Both the position numbers and the translations under genes were made by a program. Under the pieces are notes generated by a model, which made no database searches, had not been told where the DNA came from, and saw nothing but the letters and a program-made list of their open reading frames with translations. A DNA stretch of 22,718 nt from the NCBI GenBank assembly GCA_029247315.1, contig JAQWLM010000112.1, forward strand, positions 1 through 22,718, read 5' to 3'. Below, piece by piece: positions 14,364-22,718 of this stretch. This DNA is from AAA164-E04 sp014239995 (lineage in GTDB: Bacteria; Verrucomicrobiota; Verrucomicrobiia; Limisphaerales; AAA164-E04). Within the stretch, counting starts at the first letter, position 1, and each line of letters starts with the position of its first letter.

Positions 14364-15251
14364 TCATATCGTCTGCTCTGCCTCAGCAACGGCAAGAAAC
14401 TCGCCCCGATGAACCGAACGAGGGGTAGCACCTGGAACGTAGCGCTTGATAAGACGCTCATCATCACCGGTCTCCAAAACCCGGTATCCCAGCCCCCCGA
14501 CAAACGCTTCAAGTTCTGACATTTCAAGACTCCAGGCCAAAGGCTCGTTCTTAATTTTCAGGTAGAGCCTCAATAAAGCACGCGTGTTGTTAGTCGGAGA
14601 GCCCATCGGGGAGACAGCGCTGAAAGCAAAACGGACGCCAGCCTTGGTAATTGCCCGAAGGGACTCAAACACTCCGCTTACGGCATCGGGCTCCAGGTAC
14701 ATGAGAACCCCTTCGCAAATATAAAAGGTTCGGCGGGAGGGATCAAATCCATCATAGCCTTCCAATGCATCCTCCATCTTTGTTTTGCTCAGATCCACCG
14801 GCAACAAACTCAGATTTGTCTCTTTGCGAGAGACAGCCCCCTGCTTGACCTCGCTGCTCGCAGGATGATCAATCTCAACGAACTTAACGTCGGGATAACG
14901 TGAATGCAGGCGCCACAGGAGTGTATCGAAGCCAGCACCAATATTGACGACCTGCGTATAACCCTCATCAAGGGCACGAATACAAGCCTCTTCGAAGAAT
15001 CGCTTTCGAACGGGATAGTGAAGCATCAAGCCGGGCGTCAACAAATTCTCCATGAACGGAACGGCCGCCACGAACAAGCGGTTTTCCAGTTGTTTGAGCC
15101 GACGCCTCCCCTCTGCGGTAGCCTCCAGGATTTGTCGGCATGCAGCCTCCTGATCTGGCGCTACAAACCCTGCGAAACGCGCTTGGGAGCTAATGTAGAC
15201 CATACCTTGCAGTACGGTAAACGCCGTCGAACTTGCTTCATTTTCTTTCAT
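14364..15251 (-). CDS. Class I SAM-dependent methyltransferase (LCMT / TIGR00027-type)
   Basis: This 295-residue O-methyltransferase resembles the leucine-carboxyl-methyltransferase-like family often found beside polyketide or NRPS genes. SAM-binding motif I is NIGAGFDT (103-110), the acidic loop is EIDHP (126-130), followed by PVDLS (151-155) and the family motif CEGVLMYL (179-186). AGGTG at 15259-15263 lies seven bases before ATG 15251, a good ribosome site. Methylation of a carboxyl or hydroxyl group on the NRPS product is a reasonable guess given that the phospholipase and NRPS follow. The substrate cannot be read from the sequence. It is the first gene after a 413-base gap, so it probably has its own promoter. 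Confidence 0.85.
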   Translation of the reverse strand: MKENEASSTAFTVLQGMVYISSQARFAGFVAPDQEAACRQILEATAEGRRRLKQLENRLFVAAVPFMENLLTPGLMLHYPVRKRFFEEACIRALDEGYTQVVNIGAGFDTLLWRLHSRYPDVKFVEIDHPASSEVKQGAVSRKETNLSLLPVDLSKTKMEDALEGYDGFDPSRRTFYICEGVLMYLEPDAVSGVFESLRAITKAGVRFAFSAVSPMGSPTNNTRALLRLYLKIKNEPLAWSLEMSELEAFVGGLGYRVLETGDDERLIKRYVPGATPRSVHRGEFLAVAEAEQTI

Positions 15252-15664
15252 AAAAAGACACCTATTTGTAGTTCACCGACCAGATATTCGAAACCCTACC
15301 GCCCCTCAGCCTGTCGCAAGCAGACTCCTCAGAAATTTCCTAAACCATCCGTTCTCGCTTGAATGAGGACTCCTGCCGAATACCAACAAAACAATCATTC
15401 AATCTGAGCAGCAAAAACTTCGCGTCTAAGATTGAGTGAGGCAAACAAACAATTCTCATTTCTCCAGTGCTTGAGAAATGGAAACCGTTCTTTACAGACC
15501 GGAGGCCCCAGACTGCCGCCTATTTATGGGACAAGCAAAAGACGAGGAACCACGCCATCCACTCCCCTTTTTTCTGCCCCCATTAAAACCGGCTCTGAAC
15601 TGTGCTCTGTCTTGTCGAGCACCCATCACCGAACAATAAGCGGACCTGAGCCCGGATTATGTGG
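15252..15664. other. Intergenic region between methyltransferase and DUF1302 genes
   Basis: No gene is seen in these 413 bases. The region should contain the end of the upstream transcription unit and the promoter for the methyltransferase-to-desaturase genes. I found no convincing -35/-10 pair. A hairpin at 15457-15480 is annotated separately. Confidence 0.5.
15457..15480 (-). terminator. Possible terminator of the LolA-like/DUF1302 unit
   Basis: CATTTCTC and GAGAAATG form a perfect 8-bp stem with an 8-base loop. In the direction of transcription it is followed by a T-rich stretch (TTGTTTGTTTG). It lies about 185 bases beyond the DUF1302 stop. The stem is AT-rich, so termination would be weak. 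Confidence 0.4.
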
Positions 15665-17089
15665 TTATAAACTGTATTTGGCCTGCATGAAAAGCAAATC
15701 GTTATTGTCATACGCATCAAGCACCCCGCCTGTCGCTCCCCCTTGAAACAGCAAGATGCCCCCGGTAACAGTAAACCCATCCGAGAAATCATAGGCAGCG
15801 GACAATCTTTGAAATCTGCCCTGTTCGAAACCTCCTCCAAAAACGGAGAAAAGGGCGGTTAGATGCAGCCGATCCCTCAAAAAAGAAGAAAGATATGCGA
15901 AATTATATTGAGTGAAATTTTCATTCGCCCGATCTGGAATTGCCTTAAGGACAGGAGAAAAACTTAACAAATGTCGATTCACTACCTCTAAAGAAAGCGT
16001 TGTGTCAGATATCCCCGAGTATTCAATCCCGACGAGCCCATCTAGTCGTGACAGATTCTCTGTCGGCAAATTGTTAAACTCCAACCCCCTCACCAGACCT
16101 GCTTCCGACTTCCAAAGCCAGTTACCAACGACACCGTTCACCGCTACTCCAGTCATCGAAAGATGGCTATGATGCAGCCCGAAATCTAGCCCCCTCGTTT
16201 CAAAATGTGGGGCATCATCATAATAGTCTGCCCAATAGACCCCCAAATCCCAACCTGTGAACGAACCAGTCAAGGACACAGCGAATTCCGTATTGGAAAG
16301 ACTGTCAGAGGGAACAATCTCGCGAGGAGCCGGAAGTGGCAGAGGAAAAAATTGACCATTGAAAACTGGATTCTTTCCAAAGTCGATTTCATGAACCGTA
16401 ACCCCTGACAATGTCCACCGATTCATCGAGAGGTCGACCCGAGACATGGTGACAGGCAGTCGCAAATCCTCAAGATCCACGAGGGCCGGCTGCCTATTAT
16501 CTAGCGGATTTAGAACATCAACCACCCTGATGTAATCCGCCGCACCCCAAACGATGATCTGCCGTCCAAGTTTGATATCAAGCCACGGCCAAGGGGAACC
16601 ACTGAGATAGGCTTCTCGAATTTCAGCCTCGTTTTCATAGAGGTCCAACAACGCTTGGGTATAATTCTCCCGATCATTTAAACCGTATGAAAAATCATGA
16701 AATGCCTGACCGCTTACAAAACCATTCCAGTTCCCCGAAAACTTGACGGGCAGCTCAAGCTGCAATGTCGACTGAAGCCTCGAGATTCCTTGATAATCCG
16801 GTTCACCGGGGTCAGGGGACCCTCGAGCAATACTATAGGAAAAATCAGACCGCACGAATCCGTCAATCTCCCAGGACTTGGAAATGGGCACGGACGCTTT
16901 CTCCAATTCAACCACTGGATTATCGTCAAATTCACTCAGCAAATCGTCTAAATCTTCTTCCCCTTCGCTGATCTCCTGGGTGCGTCCCATCGGAATTAAG
17001 GCGTTTGCCATTCCCAGCAACAGACAATTCCATAGAACAAACCCGCGAAACGCTGTTCGTCTCAAACTATTCCCGCAGAAGAGCATCAC
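15665..17089 (-). CDS. DUF1302-type outer-membrane beta-barrel protein
   Basis: This 474-residue protein has an N-terminal signal sequence (arginines at 10-15, hydrophobic to about residue 34). A short acidic segment follows (EEDLDDLLSEFDD, about 44-56), then a beta-rich body of alternating aromatic and polar strands. Its GRQIIVWGAADYIRVVDVLN stretch and following NPLDNR resemble the GRQ-VWG-DVLNP signature of DUF1302 proteins, recognised by eye. Members are predicted outer-membrane proteins commonly encoded beside RND exporters and a LolA-like protein. The last residues (FMQAKYSL) give an alternating C-terminal strand, though ending in Leu rather than Phe. It starts 24 bases after the LolA-like stop; ATG 17089 or 17086 are both possible. 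It is probably the outer-membrane end of the transport path. Confidence 0.78.
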   Translation of the reverse strand: MMLFCGNSLRRTAFRGFVLWNCLLLGMANALIPMGRTQEISEGEEDLDDLLSEFDDNPVVELEKASVPISKSWEIDGFVRSDFSYSIARGSPDPGEPDYQGISRLQSTLQLELPVKFSGNWNGFVSGQAFHDFSYGLNDRENYTQALLDLYENEAEIREAYLSGSPWPWLDIKLGRQIIVWGAADYIRVVDVLNPLDNRQPALVDLEDLRLPVTMSRVDLSMNRWTLSGVTVHEIDFGKNPVFNGQFFPLPLPAPREIVPSDSLSNTEFAVSLTGSFTGWDLGVYWADYYDDAPHFETRGLDFGLHHSHLSMTGVAVNGVVGNWLWKSEAGLVRGLEFNNLPTENLSRLDGLVGIEYSGISDTTLSLEVVNRHLLSFSPVLKAIPDRANENFTQYNFAYLSSFLRDRLHLTALFSVFGGGFEQGRFQRLSAAYDFSDGFTVTGGILLFQGGATGGVLDAYDNNDLLFMQAKYSL

Positions 17090-17113
17090 AAATCGACCAA
17101 AAGAACCTACGTC

Positions 17114-17929
17114 TTAAATACCTGGCAAACCCTTCCCCAGCTGTCGAACCGTAAATATTTCCTCTCCCAGATTTCGATTGAACTGGATATTGCTGTTTCT
17201 CAAATAGGTTGAATGAACGGTTGCTCTGCCCTCCTTGGTTGTCATCTGACTTTCAAGAACCACCCAGACCCCTTCAATCTGGGTCAGTTTTTCAACCTTC
17301 ATAAACTTACGTCGATTGCTCTTGTGAACCCACAACACACTGCGAACCGGCACATAGTTATCCTGCCGAACAAAGATCACTGATTTAGAATATCCGGTAT
17401 CAGAAGCGACGCTTTCATTCTTCGGAATCGCCTCGATTTGCCATGTCTTCACTCCATCTACCTCCGGCTCCTTGGAGATCTTGTAACTGAATTCAGCGAT
17501 ATCCACCTCGGTCATATCCGAATAATTAAAATCCGATCCCATGAAGCTCCCGCTCTGATCCCCGCCGGCTATTCGTTTCGTTTTGCGAAGAGCCGGAAGG
17601 TAGAGCCACTGATCGTCGTCCTTCCCCGATTCCTTGTAATCATAGGTCAAGAAGCCCGTGTTTTTAACATCGGCTGGCTCAAGGAAGAACAGGATTGAAT
17701 ATCGTCCTTTATCGGATTCCCAATTGTAACCACGGATTTTCCGAATTCTTTGTAACCCCTTCTTGTCGATGAGCACCATTTCCATATCCGATGTCTTATG
17801 GTTCCCACTATCCCGGTTGATCACGCGTTCCATCACCTCACGGCCCGTCAGCTCGGCAGAAGACGCAATACCAGGGATAAAACAGATCAATAATCCTAGA
17901 GTGACAAAGAAACGATTTGAATACTTCAT
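17114..17929 (-). CDS. LolA-like periplasmic protein (outer-membrane lipoprotein-sorting family, PF17131-type)
   Basis: This 271-residue protein has a Sec signal peptide (MKYSNRFFVTLG to a cleavage near IASSA, residues about 21-25). The mature part has the family's characteristic run: RGYNWESDKGRYSILFF, then NTGFLTYDY, then QWLYLPALRKTKRI, GSFMGSDFNYSDM and a C-terminal LRNSNIQFN segment. These proteins share the open half-barrel fold of LolA and are thought to bind lipid or lipoprotein acyl chains. They are often encoded with an MMPL-type RND exporter and a DUF1302-type protein. I chose ATG 17929; the frame extends to TTG 17950, which would add residues before the signal peptide. It is first in the transcription unit and is a likely shuttle between the RND exporter and the outer membrane. 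Confidence 0.85.
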   Translation of the reverse strand: MKYSNRFFVTLGLLICFIPGIASSAELTGREVMERVINRDSGNHKTSDMEMVLIDKKGLQRIRKIRGYNWESDKGRYSILFFLEPADVKNTGFLTYDYKESGKDDDQWLYLPALRKTKRIAGGDQSGSFMGSDFNYSDMTEVDIAEFSYKISKEPEVDGVKTWQIEAIPKNESVASDTGYSKSVIFVRQDNYVPVRSVLWVHKSNRRKFMKVEKLTQIEGVWVVLESQMTTKEGRATVHSTYLRNSNIQFNRNLGEEIFTVRQLGKGLPGI

Positions 17930-17979
17930 AACTACCGCCGCGTTGTTCAACTTTTATTGTTTCTAGAGACTTGAATCAA

Positions 17980-18013
17980 GCCCAACCTAAGTCCACGACG
18001 ATTTAGATTGGGC
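17980..18013. repeat. Inverted repeat upstream of the LolA-like gene
   Basis: GCCCAACCTAA (17980-17990) pairs with TTAGATTGGGC (18003-18013) at 10 of 11 positions around 12 bases. It lies 51 bases before the LolA-like ATG and 120 bases past the DUF1501 stop. It may be a terminator for the DUF1501 unit (no T-run seen) or an operator or 5' leader hairpin for the lipid locus. Confidence 0.45.
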
Positions 18014-18132
18014 AATCAAAAAAGCATCTAAAATCATCAATTCCAATAGCTTTAACTATTACTGAATCCACCCGAGATGGCAACAGTAAAGGTGTGATCG
18101 GCTGGGTTTTAGGCAGGGCTTATTCCGAGGAA

Positions 18133-19545
18133 CTATGCCATGAGTTTCTTGATGGCGTGATGTTCTTCCACCCCGGTCAGACGGAAATCCAAGCCCTGAA
18201 AGTTGAAGGCAAGTTTCGTGTGCTCGATGCCCATGAGGTGCAGGATGGTAGCCTGCAGGTCCTGTACGTGTACGGGATCCTCAGTGACATGAAACCCCAA
18301 ATCATCGGTCTTGCCGAGGGTCATGCCTGGCTTGATACCGCCTCCCGCCAACCACGTCGTAAAGGCCTGGGGATGATGATCTCTCCCATTACTTCTTCCC
18401 AGTGCAGCGCTCGCCTCTACCATGGGCGTGCGCCCAAATTCTCCGCCCCAAACCACGATGGTATCCTCCAACATGCCGCGTTGCTTCAGGTCGGCGATGA
18501 GTGCGGCACTGCCTTGATCCACTGCGAGGGCGTTGCTCTTGACGTTGCCTTCCACATTGGAATGAGCATCCCACCCGGAGTGATAGAGCTGAACAAAGCG
18601 TGTTCCCCGTTCAACCAGGCGGCGGGCGAGAAGGCAATGGCTTGCAAAATTGGATTTCCCATCCTCAATGCCGTAGAGCTTCTTGGTTGCCTCACTTTCC
18701 TGAGAGAAATCCATCAATTCAGGTGCACGGCTTTGCATTCGGTATGCCATCTCGTAGGCCTCGATCCGGGTCCTGATTTCAGGATCACCGACGTTCCTGT
18801 GTTGGATGCGGTTGAGGTGTTCCAGGGCATCCAGTGTCTGACGCTGGGCCAAGTCGTCGATGCCCTTTGGATTGGAAAGGTGCAGGATGGGGTCGTTTCC
18901 TTCCCTGAAGGGGACGCCCTGGTGCTCGGAGGGAAGAAATCCTGAACCCCACATGGATGCGCCTCCGCTGAGGCTTCCTCCACTTTTGAGTACCACAAAA
19001 GCGGGGAGATCATCTGTCTCGCTCCCGATGCCATAACTGAGCCAGGATCCCATGCTGGCCCTTCCGGGGATGCCGCTTCCCGTGGTCATGAAAAGCTGGG
19101 CGGGTGCGTGATTGAAGTGATCGGTATGCATCGATTTGACGAAGGCCAGCTCGTCCACCACTTTGCTGAGATGAGGAAGTCGATCCGAGAGTTCGGCTCC
19201 TGATTGACCGTGCCTGGCAAAAGGAAAGCGTGGTCCCAGCACGGCAGCATCAGGTTGAATAAAGGCATAGCGCTGCCCTTGGATGACCGAGGGCGGGATG
19301 GGGCTTCCCTCGATCTCGCGCAGTTTGGGTTTGTGATCGAAGAGCTCCAGCTGACTGGGCGCACCTGCCATGAATAGAAAAATCACGCGCTTTGCCTTGA
19401 CCGGGTGCTGCATGAAATCGGGGGCCTGAGCGGCTCCGAGGCCCTGGCGGCTCAGCAGGGTCGCCAGGGCGATTTTGCCAAGGCCGATCCCACAATCGCT
19501 GAAAAAATGGCGTCGCGTTTGTTGAAGCAATGAATGCGGGTTCAT
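18133..19545 (-). CDS. DUF1501 domain-containing protein (sulfatase-like fold)
   Basis: This 470-residue protein is exported. The N-terminus carries twin arginines (TRRHFFSDCGIGLG, residues about 8-21) followed by a hydrophobic stretch, as in Tat signals of this family. DUF1501 hallmarks are FMAGAPSQLELFDHKPKL, the FNHAPAQLFMTTG segment, VVWGGEFGRTPM, and GRDHHP followed by the Gly-rich LAGGGIKPG. The family has an alkaline-phosphatase/sulfatase-like fold of unproven activity and is greatly expanded in Planctomycetes and Verrucomicrobia. ATG 19545 shares an ATGA with the stop of the upstream DUF1553 gene; the open frame continues to 19689, but those residues are a shadow of that gene. The length is typical and no truncation is seen. 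Confidence 0.93.
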   Translation of the reverse strand: MNPHSLLQQTRRHFFSDCGIGLGKIALATLLSRQGLGAAQAPDFMQHPVKAKRVIFLFMAGAPSQLELFDHKPKLREIEGSPIPPSVIQGQRYAFIQPDAAVLGPRFPFARHGQSGAELSDRLPHLSKVVDELAFVKSMHTDHFNHAPAQLFMTTGSGIPGRASMGSWLSYGIGSETDDLPAFVVLKSGGSLSGGASMWGSGFLPSEHQGVPFREGNDPILHLSNPKGIDDLAQRQTLDALEHLNRIQHRNVGDPEIRTRIEAYEMAYRMQSRAPELMDFSQESEATKKLYGIEDGKSNFASHCLLARRLVERGTRFVQLYHSGWDAHSNVEGNVKSNALAVDQGSAALIADLKQRGMLEDTIVVWGGEFGRTPMVEASAALGRSNGRDHHPQAFTTWLAGGGIKPGMTLGKTDDLGFHVTEDPVHVQDLQATILHLMGIEHTKLAFNFQGLDFRLTGVEEHHAIKKLMA

Positions 19546-22487
19546 GGTTTGGTAATGGCCTCGTCCAGGTTCATGATCAATCGGGCCAGCAGGACGATTC
19601 CTGCAAGCTTTTCGGTGGTTTCCGGCTGACCAGTGATGGCCTGCGCATCCAGTTCCCCCTTTTGCAAACGAAGGTTCTGAGTCTCCCAATAAGCCTCCAG
19701 TGCGGCATGTTCCTCCTGAGAGGGTGGACGGGTCAAAAATGTTTCAAAGAGGCTTGAGATGGGATCGCGGCCGTCTGCCTCCGTGTTGTGCGCAGCGGCT
19801 CGAGCCAATTCCAGGAACATGGCATCGTTGAGCAGGGACAGCGCTTGGAGTGGTGTGTTGCTCCGTTCACGGCGTGCCAGACAATTTTCACCCGAAGTCC
19901 CATCAAAGGTCATGTAACTGGCATAGGGAGCCGTACGCTTGATGAAGGTGTAGATGGAACGGCGGTAACGGTCTGCACCCTTGGACGCGTGCCATGAGGT
20001 GTTGCCAAAGGCATGTGCCGTCACGCTCAGTGGTTGGGGAGGGTAGACACCTGGGCCGTGCATCTTCGAGGAAAGCTGGCCGCTGGCTGCGAGCATGTGA
20101 TCGCGGATTAATTCCCCAGAAAGACGAAACCGCGGCCCGCGGCCAAGCAAGCGGTTTTCAGGATCCTTCTCTCGCAGTTCTGAAGAGATCTCTGATTGTT
20201 GTCGGTAAGTGGCACTGGTCAGTATGAGTCGATGAAGTTGTTTCATGCTGCGTCCGTTCTTTCTGAATTCCACGGCCAGCCAGTCAAGTAAATCGGGATG
20301 ATCGGGTGAAGGCGCCTGCGTCCCAAAATTACCGCTGGTCCTGATGAGTCCGGCTCCAAAGATGGCCCTCCACGCACGGTTGACCACCACACGATCACCC
20401 ATGGGGTTGTCTTCACTGGCTAGCCACCGTGCAAATTCCAGGCGATTACTGGGTTGTTGAGTGGTCCTGGATGTAAAAACCGCAGGAAGTCCGGGTTTGA
20501 TTTCATGGCGTCGGTTCAGGTATTCGCCGCGATGCCTTACATGAACCGGGCGAGGATGGTCCTCGGGGCGTTCCCGCATCACCAGGGTGTGGGAGGCTCG
20601 GGGAAGCTGTTTTTTGAGAATATCCAGATCCTTCCGTTGATCAGACCAACGAGGATCGGTTTGCAGGAAAATGGCCTTGAGATAGTCAGTTTCAGGATCG
20701 GTGTCCTGTGCGGATGCCGCCAGGATCGACTCTGCTTTTGCTCCATGGACCTTGGCCCTTGCTTGAACAGGATCGGAGGTGGCACTGAGTCGAAATCGTC
20801 CAAGGCTCACGACAAAGTGGCGCTCAAAAAGCATTTCGAGCGTAAAAAGCTGGTGAGGAGGAATAGGTTTTTCAAGGGGCAGGACCAGATGGTGTGCCTG
20901 GCCGTTTTGCTCAGCCGTGGACCACCCTGAAGAGCCATCTCCATCGATGACATTGGCTGCATCGGCTGAACCTCCGCCGATACTGATCTTTCCGTAGGTA
21001 TGGGAAGGGTTGATGATCTTCAGCTCCTGGTCTCCAATTCGGACTTGGCACTCGCTCAGAAAGAAATCCCCCTTGCGCCCCTCATAGTAGCATCGACCTG
21101 GCCCACGATCCGGGAGGCGATCATCAGGTAACACCTCCAGGCGAAGCGCGGTAATGGGATCTTCATTCTTGAAGACCAGTTCAAAGACATCTCGCTTGGT
21201 GACATCACCTGAGGAGAAAATCGAACCGTCTTCCATGATTTCCAGTTTCGGAAGGTTGGTCTTCATGGATTCAGGGCGCAGGGTTGTCCACGTGGTCGCT
21301 TCGCTTGACGCTTGCTGCATCCATGTGGTGAAAGCACTCTCGAAATCCGGTAGTTCTTTCTGCAGGCCTTCAAGGGTTTGATTGATTTGCCCTTCGATGC
21401 GTTCTTGCTGAGATCGCTGATCCGGGTTGATCAGCAAGAGGTCTGGTTCCTCGACGTTGTCCAGCAGGCCCATCAGGCCATAATATTCATCATGACTGAT
21501 AGGGTCATACTTGTGCGAATGGCATTGTGCACACCCGGTGGTCAAGCCCATCCAGGCAATCCCCGTGGTGGCAACCCGATCAACGGCTGCATAAAACCGG
21601 AATTCCAGAGGATCAATGCCGCCTTCTTCATTGAGCTGGGTGTTGCGATGAAAACCGGTGGCAATGCGCTGGGCCTGGGTGGCGCCTGGAAGCATGTCAC
21701 CGGCCAGTTGCTCCACGGTGAACTGATCGTAAGGCATATCCGCATTCAGGCTTCGGATCACCCAGTCGCGGTAGGGCCAAATGCTGCGAGGACGGTCTTT
21801 TTCGTAACCATTGGTGTCGGCATAGCGGGCAATATCCAGCCACTCCCGTCCCCACTTTTCACCGTAGTGAGGTGAAGCAAGCAGCCTTTCAATCAGCCTC
21901 CCGTAAGCCAAGGGACTCGAGTCTTGCAGAAAGGCTTCAGTCTCATGGAGTGTTGGCGGAATCCCTATCACATCCAGATACAGTCGCCGCAACAGCGTTC
22001 GTCGGTTGGCCTCGGGTGAAGGTGTCATGTCAGTTTCACCGAGGCGGTGCAGCACAAAGGCGTCGATGGGGTTGTTTCCCCAGGCTGTTTTCAAGGGTGG
22101 GACTTCGGGTTGCTCAGGAGTGACAAAAGCCCAATGCGTGTCATAGGTGGCGCCTGCTGCAATCCATTGATCCAGGAGTTTTTTTTCCACCTGGCTGAGG
22201 GTCTGGTTGGATTCCGGGGGCGGCATCACCTCATCCATATCTTTTGCATGGATCCGGTGGTGCAGTTCGCTCTGCTCCGCTTGGCCGGGTACGAAAGCCT
22301 CAGCCTGAATAGCCGCCTCCCGTATATCCAATCTCAGGCCTGCCTCGCGAGCCTGCTCATCTGGCCCGTGGCATGCAAAACACTTGCTTGCCAGTATAGG
22401 ACGTATTTCTCGATTGAAGTCCAGGGCCATGGAGGATGGACAGGCCAAAATGAAGCAGCAAAGCAAAGGGGTCCATCTACTATTCAT
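19542..22487 (-). CDS. PSCyt1 / DUF1549 / DUF1553 domain protein
   Basis: This 981-residue secreted protein begins with a signal peptide (MNSRWTPLLCCFILACPSS). A planctomycete-type cytochrome-c motif follows: CFACHGPD, Cys36, Cys39 and His40, then GLRLD. DUF1549 comes next (NPIDAFVLHRL, then LRRLYLDVIGIPPT and WGREWLDIARYADTNGYEKD). A middle region of about 300 residues probably holds a beta-sandwich. C-terminal DUF1553 has LEFARWLASEDNPM, VVNRAWRAIFGAGLIRTSGNFG, LHRLILTSATYRQ and RRSIYTFIKRTAPY. The function is unproven; the pair with DUF1501 is thought to act on extracellular polymers. ATG 22487 is preferred to TTG 22529 because it begins at the signal peptide. It is the first gene of a two-gene unit. 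Confidence 0.93.
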   Translation of the reverse strand: MNSRWTPLLCCFILACPSSMALDFNREIRPILASKCFACHGPDEQAREAGLRLDIREAAIQAEAFVPGQAEQSELHHRIHAKDMDEVMPPPESNQTLSQVEKKLLDQWIAAGATYDTHWAFVTPEQPEVPPLKTAWGNNPIDAFVLHRLGETDMTPSPEANRRTLLRRLYLDVIGIPPTLHETEAFLQDSSPLAYGRLIERLLASPHYGEKWGREWLDIARYADTNGYEKDRPRSIWPYRDWVIRSLNADMPYDQFTVEQLAGDMLPGATQAQRIATGFHRNTQLNEEGGIDPLEFRFYAAVDRVATTGIAWMGLTTGCAQCHSHKYDPISHDEYYGLMGLLDNVEEPDLLLINPDQRSQQERIEGQINQTLEGLQKELPDFESAFTTWMQQASSEATTWTTLRPESMKTNLPKLEIMEDGSIFSSGDVTKRDVFELVFKNEDPITALRLEVLPDDRLPDRGPGRCYYEGRKGDFFLSECQVRIGDQELKIINPSHTYGKISIGGGSADAANVIDGDGSSGWSTAEQNGQAHHLVLPLEKPIPPHQLFTLEMLFERHFVVSLGRFRLSATSDPVQARAKVHGAKAESILAASAQDTDPETDYLKAIFLQTDPRWSDQRKDLDILKKQLPRASHTLVMRERPEDHPRPVHVRHRGEYLNRRHEIKPGLPAVFTSRTTQQPSNRLEFARWLASEDNPMGDRVVVNRAWRAIFGAGLIRTSGNFGTQAPSPDHPDLLDWLAVEFRKNGRSMKQLHRLILTSATYRQQSEISSELREKDPENRLLGRGPRFRLSGELIRDHMLAASGQLSSKMHGPGVYPPQPLSVTAHAFGNTSWHASKGADRYRRSIYTFIKRTAPYASYMTFDGTSGENCLARRERSNTPLQALSLLNDAMFLELARAAAHNTEADGRDPISSLFETFLTRPPSQEEHAALEAYWETQNLRLQKGELDAQAITGQPETTEKLAGIVLLARLIMNLDEAITKP

Positions 22488-22718
22488 GCCGTTGTTTCTT
22501 TCATCTATTTCAATCCCTGAGTTATCCAATAGTCATATACCCAGAAAATCAGATGATCAAATCATTCGTGCATGTCAGGGCATGGATTTCGATGTCCTGG
22601 ATTGTATCTTTTACCCATGTTCCAAGCTCCATGGCGCGGGGTCGAGGCCATCCTTCACCGGTCTTTTTTCTTTATTTTCGCGTTACGGCTCCATGGGTTT
22701 AAGTCCCGTGGTGTTGCC
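22488..22718. other. Upstream region of the PSCyt1 gene, no confident gene
   Basis: These 231 bases should contain the promoter of the PSCyt1/DUF1501 unit. A minus-strand frame between stops (roughly 22549-22690) encodes about 40 residues including RAMELGTWVKDTIQDIEIHA, which looks protein-like, but it has no ribosome site I can support. No RNA gene or repeat was seen. Confidence 0.4.

Noticed and set aside
18094..18945. Long plus-strand open frame (283 codons) opposite the DUF1501 gene
   Set aside because: The minus-strand frame carries clear DUF1501 motifs across the same bases; the plus-strand product has no recognisable family and reflects GC-rich antisense openness.
1..22718. CRISPR arrays, tRNA or rRNA genes
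   Set aside because: No regularly spaced direct repeats, cloverleaf-like segments or conserved rRNA stretches were recognised on either strand.

Overview
The window looks like a chromosomal segment of a PVC-group bacterium, most likely Verrucomicrobiota (possibly a marine Opitutae-like lineage). The main evidence is the gene pair at the right end: a planctomycete-type cytochrome/DUF1549/DUF1553 protein translationally coupled to a DUF1501 protein, an arrangement largely restricted to Planctomycetes, Verrucomicrobia and Lentisphaerae. The species cannot be named from the sequence alone.

Left region, about 1-4700: a mobile-element junction. An intact IS3-family element (179-1645, 1467 bp, 4-bp target duplication GAAA, programmed -1 frameshift) lies directly between a promoter plus GGAG ribosome-binding site and the ATG of a small secreted protein (1650-2189). 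An intact single-gene IS66-family element (2543-4076) follows, with exact 9-bp flanking repeats CTTTTCAAG. Next come a 205-bp nested palindrome (4132-4336) and the C-terminal remnant of an unrelated transposase (4335-4709).

Centre, about 4702-17929, all on the minus strand: seven genes that read as an envelope-lipid or lipo-amino-acid locus. In transcription order they are: a LolA-like periplasmic carrier; a DUF1302-type outer-membrane barrel protein; (413-bp gap) an LCMT-type methyltransferase; a patatin/NTE-type phospholipase with two cyclic-nucleotide-binding domains; an EntF-like single-module NRPS (C-A-T-TE); an RND/MMPL exporter; and a membrane fatty-acyl desaturase. ATGA and TGATG overlaps couple phospholipase to NRPS and NRPS to RND. 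My model is that the lipase and desaturase provide or remodel acyl chains, the NRPS joins an acyl group to an amino acid, the methyltransferase decorates the product, and the RND, LolA-like and DUF1302 proteins move it across the envelope. This is inferred from families and layout only, and is the best candidate for an undescribed system here.

Right region, 18133-22487, minus strand: the DUF1501 and PSCyt1/DUF1549/DUF1553 pair, with an ATGA overlap. It is ordinary for this phylum and looks more GC-rich than the central locus. The last 230 bases hold no confident gene. I saw no tRNA, rRNA or CRISPR array.
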